Source of the DNA: DATAAM01 sp036260075 | GTDB taxonomy: Bacteria; Actinomycetota; Acidimicrobiia; Acidimicrobiales; JAHWLA01 | Direction of reading: 5' to 3' | Length of the DNA stretch: 17,502 nt | Assembly (NCBI GenBank): GCA_036260075.1 | Contig: DATAAM010000147.1 | Coordinates: 1-17,502 of the forward strand | Shown here: positions 6,577-12,746 of the stretch, in pieces | How positions within the stretch are numbered: position 1 is the stretch's first letter | Layout: each line of letters begins with the position of its first letter | Notes under the pieces: model-generated | The model's database searches: none | What the model saw: the letters and a program-made list of their open reading frames with translations, nothing else | Told to the model about the DNA's origin: nothing | Position numbers and translations under genes: made by a program

Positions 6577-7358
6577 TGCGTGCTCGCGGGACCCACCAGC
6601 CGTGCGCTCGTGAGGAAGCCCGTGTGGCCGACCATGCGGTGGTCGGGGCGCACGGCGTTGCCCTCGACGTGCCAGGTGCGCACCAGCACCTCCACCGTCT
6701 CCGGCATCCGGAACGCGCTCGCGGCCAGGGCCTCCCGCAGCTGGGCCACCTGCATCACGGAGGGAACGTAGGCCACCAGGATGCCCCCGGGGTGGAGCGC
6801 CGCCTCCGCGTGCTTCACCACCCGCCACGGCTCGGGCAGGTCGAGCACCACCCGGTCGAGCCCGGCCTCGTCGATGCCCTCGTACACGTCGCGCAGCTCG
6901 ACCCGGTAGCGGGCGGCCGCCTCGGCTCCGAGGAAGGCGGCCACGTTGGCGCGCGCCCGCTCGGCGAAGTCGTCCCGCAGCTCGTAGCCCACGACCTCCG
7001 CCCCGGCCCGCAGCAGGGTCATCGAGAGCGCTCCCGACCCCACCCCCGCCTCCAGCACCCGGGCGCCGGGGAAGACGTCGGCCATGAGCAGGATGGGGCC
7101 GAGGTCCTTGGGATAGATGACCTGGGCGCCGCGGGGCATCTTCAGCACGAAGTCGGACAGCGTCGGCCGCACCGCCTGGTACCACGCCCCCGCCGTGGAC
7201 CGCAGCTCCACCCCCTCCTGCGCGCCGATGACCTCGTCGTGGCGCACGAAGCCCGCGTGCGTGTGGAACTCGCCTCCCTCCTGCAGCGTGACGAGGTAGC
7301 GACGGGCCTTGCGGTCGAGCAGGAGCACCCGCTCCCCGGCGGCGAACGGCCGGCTCAC
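6573..7358 (-). CDS. trmI: tRNA (adenine58-N1)-methyltransferase TrmI
   Basis: TrmI uses S-adenosylmethionine to make m1A58 in the tRNA T-loop, acting as a tetramer. The 261-aa protein has the small N-terminal domain (about 1-70), the family segment YPKDLGPILLMADVFPGARVLEAGVGSGALS with SAM motif I at 101-112, the acidic loop GYELRDDF after beta-2, DLPEPW (173-178), and the C-terminal RPDHRMVGHTGFLT that is characteristic of TrmI. The start is GTG at 7358, sharing GTGA with the ttuA stop; the longer open frame upstream is a shadow of ttuA. In Thermus, m1A58 favours thiolation of U54 by TtuA, so adjacency to ttuA and ttuB makes functional sense. trmI also lies near mpa in Mycobacterium tuberculosis. 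Confidence 0.95.
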   Translation of the reverse strand: MSRPFAAGERVLLLDRKARRYLVTLQEGGEFHTHAGFVRHDEVIGAQEGVELRSTAGAWYQAVRPTLSDFVLKMPRGAQVIYPKDLGPILLMADVFPGARVLEAGVGSGALSMTLLRAGAEVVGYELRDDFAERARANVAAFLGAEAAARYRVELRDVYEGIDEAGLDRVVLDLPEPWRVVKHAEAALHPGGILVAYVPSVMQVAQLREALAASAFRMPETVEVLVRTWHVEGNAVRPDHRMVGHTGFLTSARLVGPASTQ

Positions 7359-8260
7359 CGCGTCGCTCGCACGACCAGCTTGCAGAAGGCGCAGGTGTCG
7401 CCGGTGGTGGTGGGCGCCCCGCACGAGACGCAGGGAGCGAGATCCTCCTGCTCGGCCTGCGCCTCGGGCACGAAGAGGTGCGAGGCCCGGTCGAGGAAGC
7501 CGAAGTAGAACGCCGCCTTGCTGCCCGGCGACTGCTCCTCGATGGCGTTGAGCGCCTCCTTGTAGCCGAGGTGCTTGTTGCCCGCGGCCATGGGGCACTC
7601 CTCCACGATGTAGTCGATCCCGCGCAGCACGCAGTAGGCCGCCATCTCCCGCTCGCCCAGCTTCACCAGCGGCTTGACCTTCCGGACGAAGCCGGGCCGG
7701 GCGGGCAGCACGGGCAGCTGGCGACCGAGGTAGTCGGTCGACCACCGCAGCACGTTGCCGAACAGGACGGCGGCCTCGTCGTCGAGGTTGTGGCCGGTGG
7801 CCACCACGTCGTAGCCGCCGTCGAGTGCCGCCTGGTTGAACAGGTGCCGCTTCGACAGGCCGCACGCCGAGCACGGCACCCGCTTGGCCGCCGCCGCCCC
7901 CGTGGGGATGTCGAAGCCGAACTCGGTGGTGATGTCGACCTCGACCAGCTTCGCCCCTCGCCGTTCGGCGAAGGCACGCGTCGCCTTCCCCGACTCGTCG
8001 CTGTACTCGCCGATGCCGAGGCCCAGGTACAGCCCGTCGGCCTCGTGGCCGAGGTCGAGGAGCAGGTCCCACAGGGCCAGGGAGTCCTTGCCGCCCGACA
8101 CCGCCACCAGTACCCGCTCGCCGGGGGCGATCATGCGGAGCTCGTCGATCGTGCGCCGCACCTGCTCCCGCGTGTGGTGGAGGAAGCAGTCGGCGCAGAA
8201 CGAGGCGTTGTGCCGTCGCAGCTCGATGACGGCGGGGCCGCGACAACGCCTGCACTTCAT
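7355..8260 (-). CDS. ttuA: TtuA-type tRNA 2-thiouridine synthase (T-loop U54 thiolase)
   Basis: This PP-loop ATPase adenylates the U54 base and inserts sulfur handed over by the TtuB thiocarboxylate, giving 2-thio-ribothymidine in the T-loop. The 301-aa protein has every diagnostic feature. An N-terminal zinc site uses Cys3, Cys6, Cys22 and Cys25. The PP-loop SGGKDS is at 55-60. Cys130, Cys133 and Cys222 are the three ligands of the 4Fe-4S cluster, at the positions I recall for the Thermus enzyme. A C-terminal zinc site uses Cys277, Cys280, Cys290 and Cys293. GHNLDDEA (156-163) is the conserved acidic loop. The two zinc fingers separate it from TtcA and TilS. The neighbours ttuB and trmI support the T-loop role. 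The start is ATG 8260, behind a weak GGTGA. Confidence 0.92.
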   Translation of the reverse strand: MKCRRCRGPAVIELRRHNASFCADCFLHHTREQVRRTIDELRMIAPGERVLVAVSGGKDSLALWDLLLDLGHEADGLYLGLGIGEYSDESGKATRAFAERRGAKLVEVDITTEFGFDIPTGAAAAKRVPCSACGLSKRHLFNQAALDGGYDVVATGHNLDDEAAVLFGNVLRWSTDYLGRQLPVLPARPGFVRKVKPLVKLGEREMAAYCVLRGIDYIVEECPMAAGNKHLGYKEALNAIEEQSPGSKAAFYFGFLDRASHLFVPEAQAEQEDLAPCVSCGAPTTTGDTCAFCKLVVRATR

Positions 8261-8301
8261 CGTTCACCCGGCCGGGCACCCCGCAGGCCCGGCGCCGTCA
8301 T
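8257..8301 (-). other. Possible 14-codon coupling ORF between ttuB and ttuA
   Basis: ATG at 8301-8299 shares ATGA with the ttuB stop, and the frame (MTAPGLRGARPGER) ends in a TGA that shares ATGA with the ttuA start. It fills the 37-nt gap exactly, so ribosomes could pass from ttuB to ttuA without a long untranslated gap. No peptide function is suggested. Confidence 0.25.
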
Positions 8302-8498
8302 GCCGCACCCCCCGAGATGACGGGGCGGACCTCGACCTCGTCGTCGTCCGCCAACAGCGCGTCGCCGGTGACCAGCGTGTCGCCGCGGATCACCAGCACC
8401 GACTCGCGGTTGAGCGCCAACCGGTCGAGCAGCGCGTTGACCCGCAGCGGCCCCTCGATCTCCATCTCGCGCCGCGGGTTGCGGAGGAGCACCTTCAC
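8298..8498 (-). CDS. ttuB: TtuB/ThiS-like ubiquitin-fold sulfur carrier
   Basis: This 66-aa beta-grasp protein is the sulfur donor for TtuA. Its C-terminal Gly would be adenylated by an E1-like enzyme (TtuC/MoeB type, not in this window) and turned into a thiocarboxylate. It starts MKVLLRNPRREMEIEG, continues LLDRLALNRESVLVIRGDTLVTGDALLADDDEVEV, and ends RPVISGGAA. The pattern closely follows Thermus TtuB, which ends in AISGG, but here two alanines follow the Gly-Gly, so the active end is not free as encoded. The start is GTG at 8498, sharing GTGA with the upstream stop. Family assignment (MoaD/ThiS/TtuB) is firm; the TtuB role is inferred from adjacency to ttuA. In Thermus, TtuB is also conjugated to proteins. 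Confidence 0.88.
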   Translation of the reverse strand: MKVLLRNPRREMEIEGPLRVNALLDRLALNRESVLVIRGDTLVTGDALLADDDEVEVRPVISGGAA

Positions 8499-8701
8499 CC
8501 CACCATTGTCGCGTCCCGCCCGTTGGCGATGACGAGCGCCTCCCCTTCCTTCAGCTCCTCGGAGTAGACGACCTCGGGCTCGCTGCCCGCCAGCTTGTTG
8601 AGCAGGCGCAGCGCCAGCGCGGCGCCGCCGACGACCAGCCACGTGCGGTTGCCGCCGAGCACGCCCCGCTTGAACCCCTGGCGCAGGAGCAGTCGCAGCA
8701 C
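8495..8701 (-). CDS. Small membrane-associated protein of unknown function (68 aa)
   Basis: I do not recognise this protein. It begins with a basic stretch (MLRLLLRQGFKRGVLGGNR), followed by one probable membrane helix (about 20-37, TWLVVGGAALALRLLNKL) and an acidic, soluble C-terminal part (about 38-68, SEPEVVYSEELKEGEALVIAN). The N-terminus is therefore likely inside. The start is GTG 8701, 3 nt after the stop of the preceding small gene, and its TGA overlaps the ttuB GTG. The tight coupling with real genes on both sides makes it a genuine gene; ordinary base composition and codon use agree. It may anchor something to the membrane, but no function can be claimed. Confidence 0.75.
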   Translation of the reverse strand: MLRLLLRQGFKRGVLGGNRTWLVVGGAALALRLLNKLAGSEPEVVYSEELKEGEALVIANGRDATMVG

Positions 8702-8704
8702 GGA

Positions 8705-8902
8705 TCAGACCCGCCGGATCTCGACGACGGTGCTGCGCTTGCGGCCCCGGCGCCTCCCCCACACGAAGGCCAGGCCGACGACGGCGACCACCGCCACCAC
8801 GCCGACGGCCAGCGCGACGGGCTTGGCCTGGTCGGTCGTCTCGTCGACCTCGCCCTTGATCTCGCGCAGCTTGGCTTCGATGTCGTCGCGCGTGATCGTC
8901 AC
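8705..8902 (-). CDS. Small single-pass membrane protein (65 aa), DUF3618/YtxH-like layout
   Basis: The first 27 residues (VTITRDDIEAKLREIKGEVDETTDQ...) form a charged amphipathic helix, followed by one hydrophobic helix (about 28-48) and a strongly basic tail (WGRRRGRKRSTVVEIRRV). This order (helix, membrane span, Arg/Lys tail) is like small actinobacterial DUF3618-type proteins often encoded beside holin-X-like proteins, as here. The start is GTG 8902, sharing GTGA with the upstream stop. The positive tail suggests the C-terminus is cytoplasmic. No enzymatic motif is present, and the family link is tentative. Confidence 0.75.
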   Translation of the reverse strand: MTITRDDIEAKLREIKGEVDETTDQAKPVALAVGVVAVVAVVGLAFVWGRRRGRKRSTVVEIRRV

Positions 8903-9222
8903 GATCGCCCCTTCCGCTTGTGGCGCCCGATGGAGCGCAGGGCCACCACGGTGATCAGCCCGCTGCCCGCCACGACGATGAGGTAGGGCGCCCACGTGAG
9001 GTCGCCGTCGAAGGCGTCGCCGGTCTCCGTCTGCAGCACCCGCAAGCCCGCCAGCGCCAGCAGCACGAGCCCGATGCCCAAGGTGAACGACGACAGCAGG
9101 CCGAAGGCGAGGAAGCGGCCCAGCCGCTTGAGGGGGTCGACGGTCTCCTGTTTCGCGTAGCCGACGACGAGCTCCCACAGCTCGCCCGCCAGCGTGGGCA
9201 GGCCCTTGTCCGTGTCCGCCAT
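8899..9222 (-). CDS. Holin-X-like (Phage_holin_3_6 / DUF1469-type) membrane protein
   Basis: The 107-aa protein has an N-terminal amphipathic region (LPTLAGELWELVVGYAKQETVDPLKRLGRF) and then two membrane helices (about 37-62 and 82-97). This is the layout of the actinobacterial 'holin-X' superfamily III proteins, which are chromosomal and not proven holins. It is the first gene of the long minus-strand operon. A TAGCGT box (9237-9232) lies 9 nt before its ATG, next to the 50-nt palindrome. It may shape or sense the membrane; nothing links it directly to tRNA modification except the operon. Confidence 0.72.
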   Translation of the reverse strand: MADTDKGLPTLAGELWELVVGYAKQETVDPLKRLGRFLAFGLLSSFTLGIGLVLLALAGLRVLQTETGDAFDGDLTWAPYLIVVAGSGLITVVALRSIGRHKRKGRS

Positions 9223-9231
9223 CGGCGGCGC

Positions 9232-9237
9232 ACGCTA
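9232..9237 (-). promoter_or_regulatory. Candidate -10 box of the ttuB-ttuA-trmI-marP operon
   Basis: TAGCGT on the minus strand, 9 nt before the first ATG, starts only 3 nt after the edge of the palindrome. The -35 region would fall inside the palindrome, so the element could affect transcription. No good -35 match is seen. Confidence 0.35.
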
Positions 9238-9240
9238 CTC

Positions 9241-9290
9241 GTTCTGGGGTGCAGATCACGCGCCGGAGCGCGTGATCTGCGGTCCGGAAG
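9241..9290. repeat. 50-nt palindromic repeat element, copy 1
   Basis: The core is a perfect 12-bp stem, GCAGATCACGCG (9251-9262) pairing with 9269-9280 around a 6-nt loop. The outer arms are partly matched. The whole 50 nt aligns without gaps to 16005-16054 with 7 differences. It lies 3 nt after the stop-codon end of the Lon-domain gene and before the next operon. Confidence 0.85.
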
Positions 9291-9293
9291 CCG

Positions 9294-9911
9294 TCAGCCT
9301 GGGGACAGCCGGTACGCCAACAGGTCGCCCGCGTCCTGCGCGAGCGCGGTGAGGAGCGTGAGGCGCTGCTCCGGGTCGTCCGTCTCCAGCAGGCGCTGGT
9401 GGTCGACCGGGCTCAGGGGCGCCAGGGCGGCGAGCTGCCAGGCGGCGGCGTGCACGTCGTCGTCCAGCTCGAAGCGGGACGAAGGCGCGGGCTCGCCCAG
9501 CTCGGCCTTCAGCGAGAGGGCGCGGCGCACGAGCCGGGCGGCGTCGTCGACGGCCCTGAGGGCGATGTCGGGCAGGCGGGGCTCGGGCACGTCCTCCACC
9601 AGCGCCACCGGGTACGGGTCGTCGGGCAGCCACGTGGCCACGCGGATGCGGCGGGTGCCGTAGGTGACGAGGATCCAGCGTCCGTCGGGCAACGGCGTGG
9701 CCTCCCGGATGCGGGCCACCGTGCCGACCGGGAAGCGGGTGTCGCCTCCGCCCACCTCGCTCCCCCGCTCGATGAGGACGACGCCGAACTCGTGCCCTGT
9801 CTCGAGGCAGTCGGCCACCAGCGTGCGGTACCGCTCTTCGAACACGTGGAGAGGGAGCACCGCGTGGGGGAACAGCACCGTGCCCAGCGGGAACATGGGC
9901 AGCGGGATCAC
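9294..9911 (-). CDS. Stand-alone Lon N-terminal (LAN) domain protein
   Basis: The 205-aa cytosolic protein begins MIPLPMFPLGTVLFPHAVLPLHVFEERYR, the signature opening of the Lon substrate-binding domain. It continues with EFGVVLIERGSEVGGGDTRFPVGTVARI and the beta-strand pattern ILVTYGTRRIRV. It has no AAA+ or protease domain, so it is not the Lon protease; such single-domain proteins are common and their role is unknown. The C-terminal half (about 110-200) is helical. The start GTG (9911) shares GTGA with the dacB stop, so it is translated with dacB. The palindrome follows its stop. Confidence 0.87.
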   Translation of the reverse strand: MIPLPMFPLGTVLFPHAVLPLHVFEERYRTLVADCLETGHEFGVVLIERGSEVGGGDTRFPVGTVARIREATPLPDGRWILVTYGTRRIRVATWLPDDPYPVALVEDVPEPRLPDIALRAVDDAARLVRRALSLKAELGEPAPSSRFELDDDVHAAAWQLAALAPLSPVDHQRLLETDDPEQRLTLLTALAQDAGDLLAYRLSPG

Positions 9912-11275
9912 CGGGGTGCGAGCTCCTCGGGCGGCGGGGCGTCGGGATAGCGGGCGAGCACGGCGGCCACGTTCTCCTGCAGTGTGCGGCCCACGGCCTC
10001 TCGGGGCACGTCGTTGGCGAGGAAGGCGAACGCCAGCGAGTCGAGCCAGCCGCTGAGGCCGGTGACGCCCGCCAGCGAGCCCGTCTTGGCCCGCAGGCGC
10101 CCGGCCGCGGGATGGCCTGTGAACCGCTGGGCCAGCGTGCCGTCGCGAGCCGCCACCGGCATCCCGGTGCCGATGGGGCTCTCCGGGCCCGTCTTCTCCA
10201 ACGCCGCCAGGATGGCGGTGCAGCTGGCCCGGTCGCCGCGGTCGAGGCCCGAGCCGTCCACCGTCACCACGTGGTCGGCGGGCAGGCCCTCGGCGGCCAC
10301 CGTCTCCCGCAGGACCCGGAGGCCGGCGGCGGTGCTGCCCTCGCGGGCGAAGCGCACGCCCAGCTCCTTCACCAGCAGCTCGGCGGTGAGGTTGTCGCTC
10401 TCGCGCAGCATCTGCCCCACCACCTCGCGCATCGGCGCCGAGTCGAGCGTGGCGAGGCTGCGGGTGCCGTCCGGCTGCCGTCCCTCACCGGCGCCGCCCG
10501 CCACCGCCACCCCGCGCTGTTGCAGGAGCGTGGCGAGCATGCCCGCCGCGTGCGTGGCAGGCGCCGTGGCGGCCACGTGCCTGGGCCGCCACTGGGCATA
10601 GCCGTCGTTGACGGTGAGCGCGGACGCGGGCCCCACCTCGGCGTCGACGATGTATGTGGGTCGCCAGGTCGGGATGTAGCGCTGGGTGTCGTAGCGCGAC
10701 TCGTCGCCGCGCACGGCGCCCACCACGGCCGTCACACCCGCCGCCTTGATGCGGTCGGCCAGCTGTTCCAACGGCGTGTAGAGCTGCGGCTGGTTGCGGA
10801 GGGAGGCCGCGTACTCGGCCGTCCCCAGCAGGGGGTCGCCTCCGCCCACCAGCCACAGGTCGCCGTGCAGGACGCCGTCGCGCAGGGGGGCCGCCGTGCG
10901 GACGTCGGTGGTGAGGCGGGAGTGGGCGCCCAGCTTCTCGAGCACGGCCAGCCCGGTGAGGATCTTGAGGTTGGAGGCGGGCACGAGGCGGTCGTCGGCA
11001 CGCACCTGGTGGACCCGTGTGCCGTGGCGCGACACGACGAGGCAGGAGCGCGGCGTGCCCGCGAGGGCGGCGTCGAGGTCGGCCCGCAGCCGGGCGTCGG
11101 CGATGGCGGCGGAGAACGCTCCCGGCACCCGCCGAGGCGAGAGCACCGGCACCAGCGGCGGCGCGAACTCCTCGCTCGACGCGGCGGGAACGGCGGGCGT
11201 GGGATCGACGGCCGCGAACGCCCCGGCCGCCACCGACACTGCCGCCAGCCCGATGGGCAGCAGCCTCCGTCTCAT
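9908..11275 (-). CDS. dacB: D-alanyl-D-alanine carboxypeptidase / PBP4 family
   Basis: This enzyme trims or cleaves peptidoglycan cross-links outside the membrane. The 455-aa protein has an N-terminal export segment (MRRRLLPIGLAAVSVAAGAFA) without a clear lipobox, then the serine penicillin-recognising motifs: Ser101-x-x-Lys104 (SNLK), Ser293-Asp294-Asn295 (ESDNLTAELL) and KTG at 397-399 (RAKTGSLAGVTG). The large insertion between the first two motifs (about 190 residues, with HGDLWLVGGGDPLL) is characteristic of PBP4/DacB. The start ATG (11275) shares ATGA with the thioesterase stop, and its own stop overlaps the Lon-domain gene. The longer open frame upstream is a shadow. Confidence 0.93.
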   Translation of the reverse strand: MRRRLLPIGLAAVSVAAGAFAAVDPTPAVPAASSEEFAPPLVPVLSPRRVPGAFSAAIADARLRADLDAALAGTPRSCLVVSRHGTRVHQVRADDRLVPASNLKILTGLAVLEKLGAHSRLTTDVRTAAPLRDGVLHGDLWLVGGGDPLLGTAEYAASLRNQPQLYTPLEQLADRIKAAGVTAVVGAVRGDESRYDTQRYIPTWRPTYIVDAEVGPASALTVNDGYAQWRPRHVAATAPATHAAGMLATLLQQRGVAVAGGAGEGRQPDGTRSLATLDSAPMREVVGQMLRESDNLTAELLVKELGVRFAREGSTAAGLRVLRETVAAEGLPADHVVTVDGSGLDRGDRASCTAILAALEKTGPESPIGTGMPVAARDGTLAQRFTGHPAAGRLRAKTGSLAGVTGLSGWLDSLAFAFLANDVPREAVGRTLQENVAAVLARYPDAPPPEELAPR

Positions 11276-11664
11276 CCCTCGCGGGGCGAGAGCAGGTACG
11301 TGGAGCTGGCCTTCGCCACCAGCCGTCCCTCGCCGTCGACGATCTCGGCTTCGAGGAAGGCGGCCCGGTTGCCCCCCGACACCACCCACGCGGTGCAGGT
11401 CAGGTCGCCCCCCGGCGACACCGGCCGCAGGAAGCTGATCTTCAGCTCGGCGTTGGCCGAGTGCACCTTGCGCTCACGGGCCCACGTCACCGAGGAGGCG
11501 CCCATGGCCGAGTCGGCCATGGCGGCCAGGAAGCCGCCTTGCAGGATGCCCGCCGGGTTGGTGAAGCGCTCATCGGCCGGCATGCGCCACACCGTGCGGC
11601 CCGGCTCGCTCTTGTCGAGGCAGGTCATCCCGAGGGTGAGGTCGCAGTTGGGGGGTACCTGCAC
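11272..11664 (-). CDS. PaaI-like hotdog-fold thioesterase
   Basis: The protein (130 aa from the chosen start) carries the hotdog thioesterase core: NPAGILQGGFLAAMADSAMG, in which the family usually has HGG and here has QGG, then SANAELKISFLRPVSPGGDLTCTAWVV, and the final strands FLEAEIVDGEGRLVAKASSTY. Members hydrolyse acyl-CoA thioesters; the substrate is unknown. I chose GTG 11664 because TACCCT lies 8 nt before it, as in the other leaderless genes here. The longer frame from ATG 11691 would overlap the start of the opposite gene. It is the first gene of the thioesterase-dacB-Lon-domain operon. Confidence 0.82.
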   Translation of the reverse strand: MQVPPNCDLTLGMTCLDKSEPGRTVWRMPADERFTNPAGILQGGFLAAMADSAMGASSVTWARERKVHSANAELKISFLRPVSPGGDLTCTAWVVSGGNRAAFLEAEIVDGEGRLVAKASSTYLLSPREG

Positions 11665-11672
11665 GGGCGCCG

Positions 11673-11678
11673 AGGGTA
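11673..11678 (-). promoter_or_regulatory. Candidate leaderless -10 box of the thioesterase-dacB operon
   Basis: TACCCT on the minus strand is followed by 8 nt and the GTG at 11664. The identical box and spacing precede the tetR gene. On the other strand, TAGCGA (11677-11682) sits 7 nt before the ATG of the divergent gene, so the two promoters overlap. Confidence 0.45.
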
Positions 11679-11689
11679 GCGAACACGTC

Positions 11690-12046
11690 ATGTCGAGCAC
11701 CCCGGAGTACGCGTCCGACGGCACCACGCTCGTCGAGGTGATCCGGCAGTTCGAGGCCGACGGCTACAGCGGGCAGTTCGCCGTCGTCGACGGCGGGCGG
11801 GTCCGGTGCTTCACGTGCCGGCAGGACAGCGACGCCGACGAGGTGGCGCTCGATGTGCTCCGGCGCACCGAGGGGGCCTCCGACCCCGACGACATGGTGG
11901 CGGTGGCGGCCGTCGAGTGCCCGCACTGCGGGACGAAGGGGACGATGGCGCTGAAGTTCGGCCCCGAGGCCACGCCCGAGGAGGACGAGGTGCTGCGGCG
12001 CCTCGACGACGCCGCCCGCCGCAGCGGCGGCCCCGAGGACGGCTAG
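11690..12046 (+). CDS. Small zinc-ribbon protein of unknown function
   Basis: The 118-aa acidic cytosolic protein has CFTC (about residues 41-44) and CPHC (about 77-80). These two pairs are about 32 residues apart and likely bind one zinc ion as a ribbon. The N-terminal part (TTLVEVIRQFEADGYSGQFAVVDGG) and the spacing suggest a compact alpha/beta fold; the C-terminal tail is a charged helix (EEDEVLRRLDDAARRSG). I do not recognise a named family. It is divergent from the thioesterase gene with almost touching starts, and ends 4 nt from the stop of the converging tetR gene. Confidence 0.82.
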   Translation: MSSTPEYASDGTTLVEVIRQFEADGYSGQFAVVDGGRVRCFTCRQDSDADEVALDVLRRTEGASDPDDMVAVAAVECPHCGTKGTMALKFGPEATPEEDEVLRRLDDAARRSGGPEDG

Positions 12047-12050
12047 TCCG

Positions 12051-12665
12051 CTAGTCGGCCGGCTCCAGCGCGGCCCGGAAGAACGACCGCACGTGCTCCA
12101 GGCGTGCCTCCAAGGCGTCGGCCGCCAGCGGGTCGCGGCTCAGCAGCGACTCGAGGAACGGCAGGTCGCTGAAGTAGCTGAGCAGGGCGCCGTAGCCGGT
12201 GAGGAGCAGCTGCTCGGGGTCGTGGCGCCGGAAGCGGCCCGCGTCCATCTCCTTCTGGAGGAAACCCTCGGCCCGTTCGAGCAGCGGGCGCAGCGCCTCG
12301 CCCAGGTCGATGCCGAGGCGGTCGCCCCCTTCGAGGGCTTCCCGGCGCACCAGGCGCACGAACTCCTGGTTCTCCATGAAGAAGCGGAAGCCCGCGGTGA
12401 GCACGTGGTCGACCTGGGCCCAGCCGTCGCGGGGCTTGGCGGTGGCCTCCTCGACCCGGCGGAACCAGTCGGTGAGCGAGGCGGCGAACACCTCCCGGTA
12501 CAGCGCCTCCTTGGAGGGGAAGTGGTGCAGGAGGCTGGGCCGGCGGATGCCCACGGCGTCGGCGATGTGGTTCAGGGACGTGCCGTCGTAGCCGTGCTCA
12601 GCGAACAGGCGCAGCGCCTCGGACAGGATGAGGTCCCTCGTCGAGACCCCCGCTGGCAGCGCCAT
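12051..12665 (-). CDS. TetR family transcriptional regulator
   Basis: The 204-aa protein has the N-terminal helix-turn-helix of TetR regulators: ILSEALRLFAEHGYDGTSLNHIADAVGIRRPSLLHHFPSKEALYREVF (about 13-60). A helical ligand-binding domain fills the rest. It is divergent from the fatty acid desaturase gene, with a perfect 18-bp palindrome in between, so it probably represses the desaturase and itself in response to an acyl-CoA or fatty acid (inference). TACCCT, 8 nt before its ATG, suggests a leaderless transcript. Confidence 0.92.
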   Translation of the reverse strand: MALPAGVSTRDLILSEALRLFAEHGYDGTSLNHIADAVGIRRPSLLHHFPSKEALYREVFAASLTDWFRRVEEATAKPRDGWAQVDHVLTAGFRFFMENQEFVRLVRREALEGGDRLGIDLGEALRPLLERAEGFLQKEMDAGRFRRHDPEQLLLTGYGALLSYFSDLPFLESLLSRDPLAADALEARLEHVRSFFRAALEPAD

Positions 12666-12673
12666 GACGAGCG

Positions 12674-12679
12674 AGGGTA
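12674..12679 (-). promoter_or_regulatory. Candidate leaderless -10 box of tetR
   Basis: TACCCT on the minus strand is followed by 8 nt and the ATG at 12665. The palindromic operator lies about 26 nt further upstream, near the -35 position. Confidence 0.4.
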
Positions 12680-12704
12680 CCGGGTGCCCGGCTGGGCCGG
12701 GTCC

Positions 12705-12722
12705 CTACCGACCGGTCGGTAG
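12705..12722. promoter_or_regulatory. 18-bp palindromic TetR operator
   Basis: CTACCGACCGGTCGGTAG is a perfect palindrome between divergent tetR and desaturase genes. The ACCGACCGGTCGGT core matches operators known for several TetR regulators of lipid genes. It overlaps the -35/spacer region of the desaturase promoter (TACCGT at 12734-12739). Confidence 0.8.
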
Positions 12723-12733
12723 ACGATCCGCGC

Positions 12734-12739
12734 TACCGT
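12734..12739 (+). promoter_or_regulatory. Candidate leaderless -10 box of the desaturase gene
   Basis: TACCGT is followed by 7 nt and the ATG at 12747. The operator ends 11 nt upstream, so a bound TetR protein would block RNA polymerase. Confidence 0.45.
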
Positions 12740-12746
12740 GGCCTGC

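Noticed and set aside
9263..9268. Palindrome copies as ordinary Rho-independent terminators
   Set aside because: Both follow stop codons, but neither has a T-run on either strand, and the sequence (not only the fold) is conserved between copies, which fits a repeat family better.
10112..12046. 644-codon plus-strand frame
   Set aside because: Its first part is the antisense of dacB and the thioesterase. Only the last 118 codons (from ATG 11690) make a sensible protein, and they have their own start.
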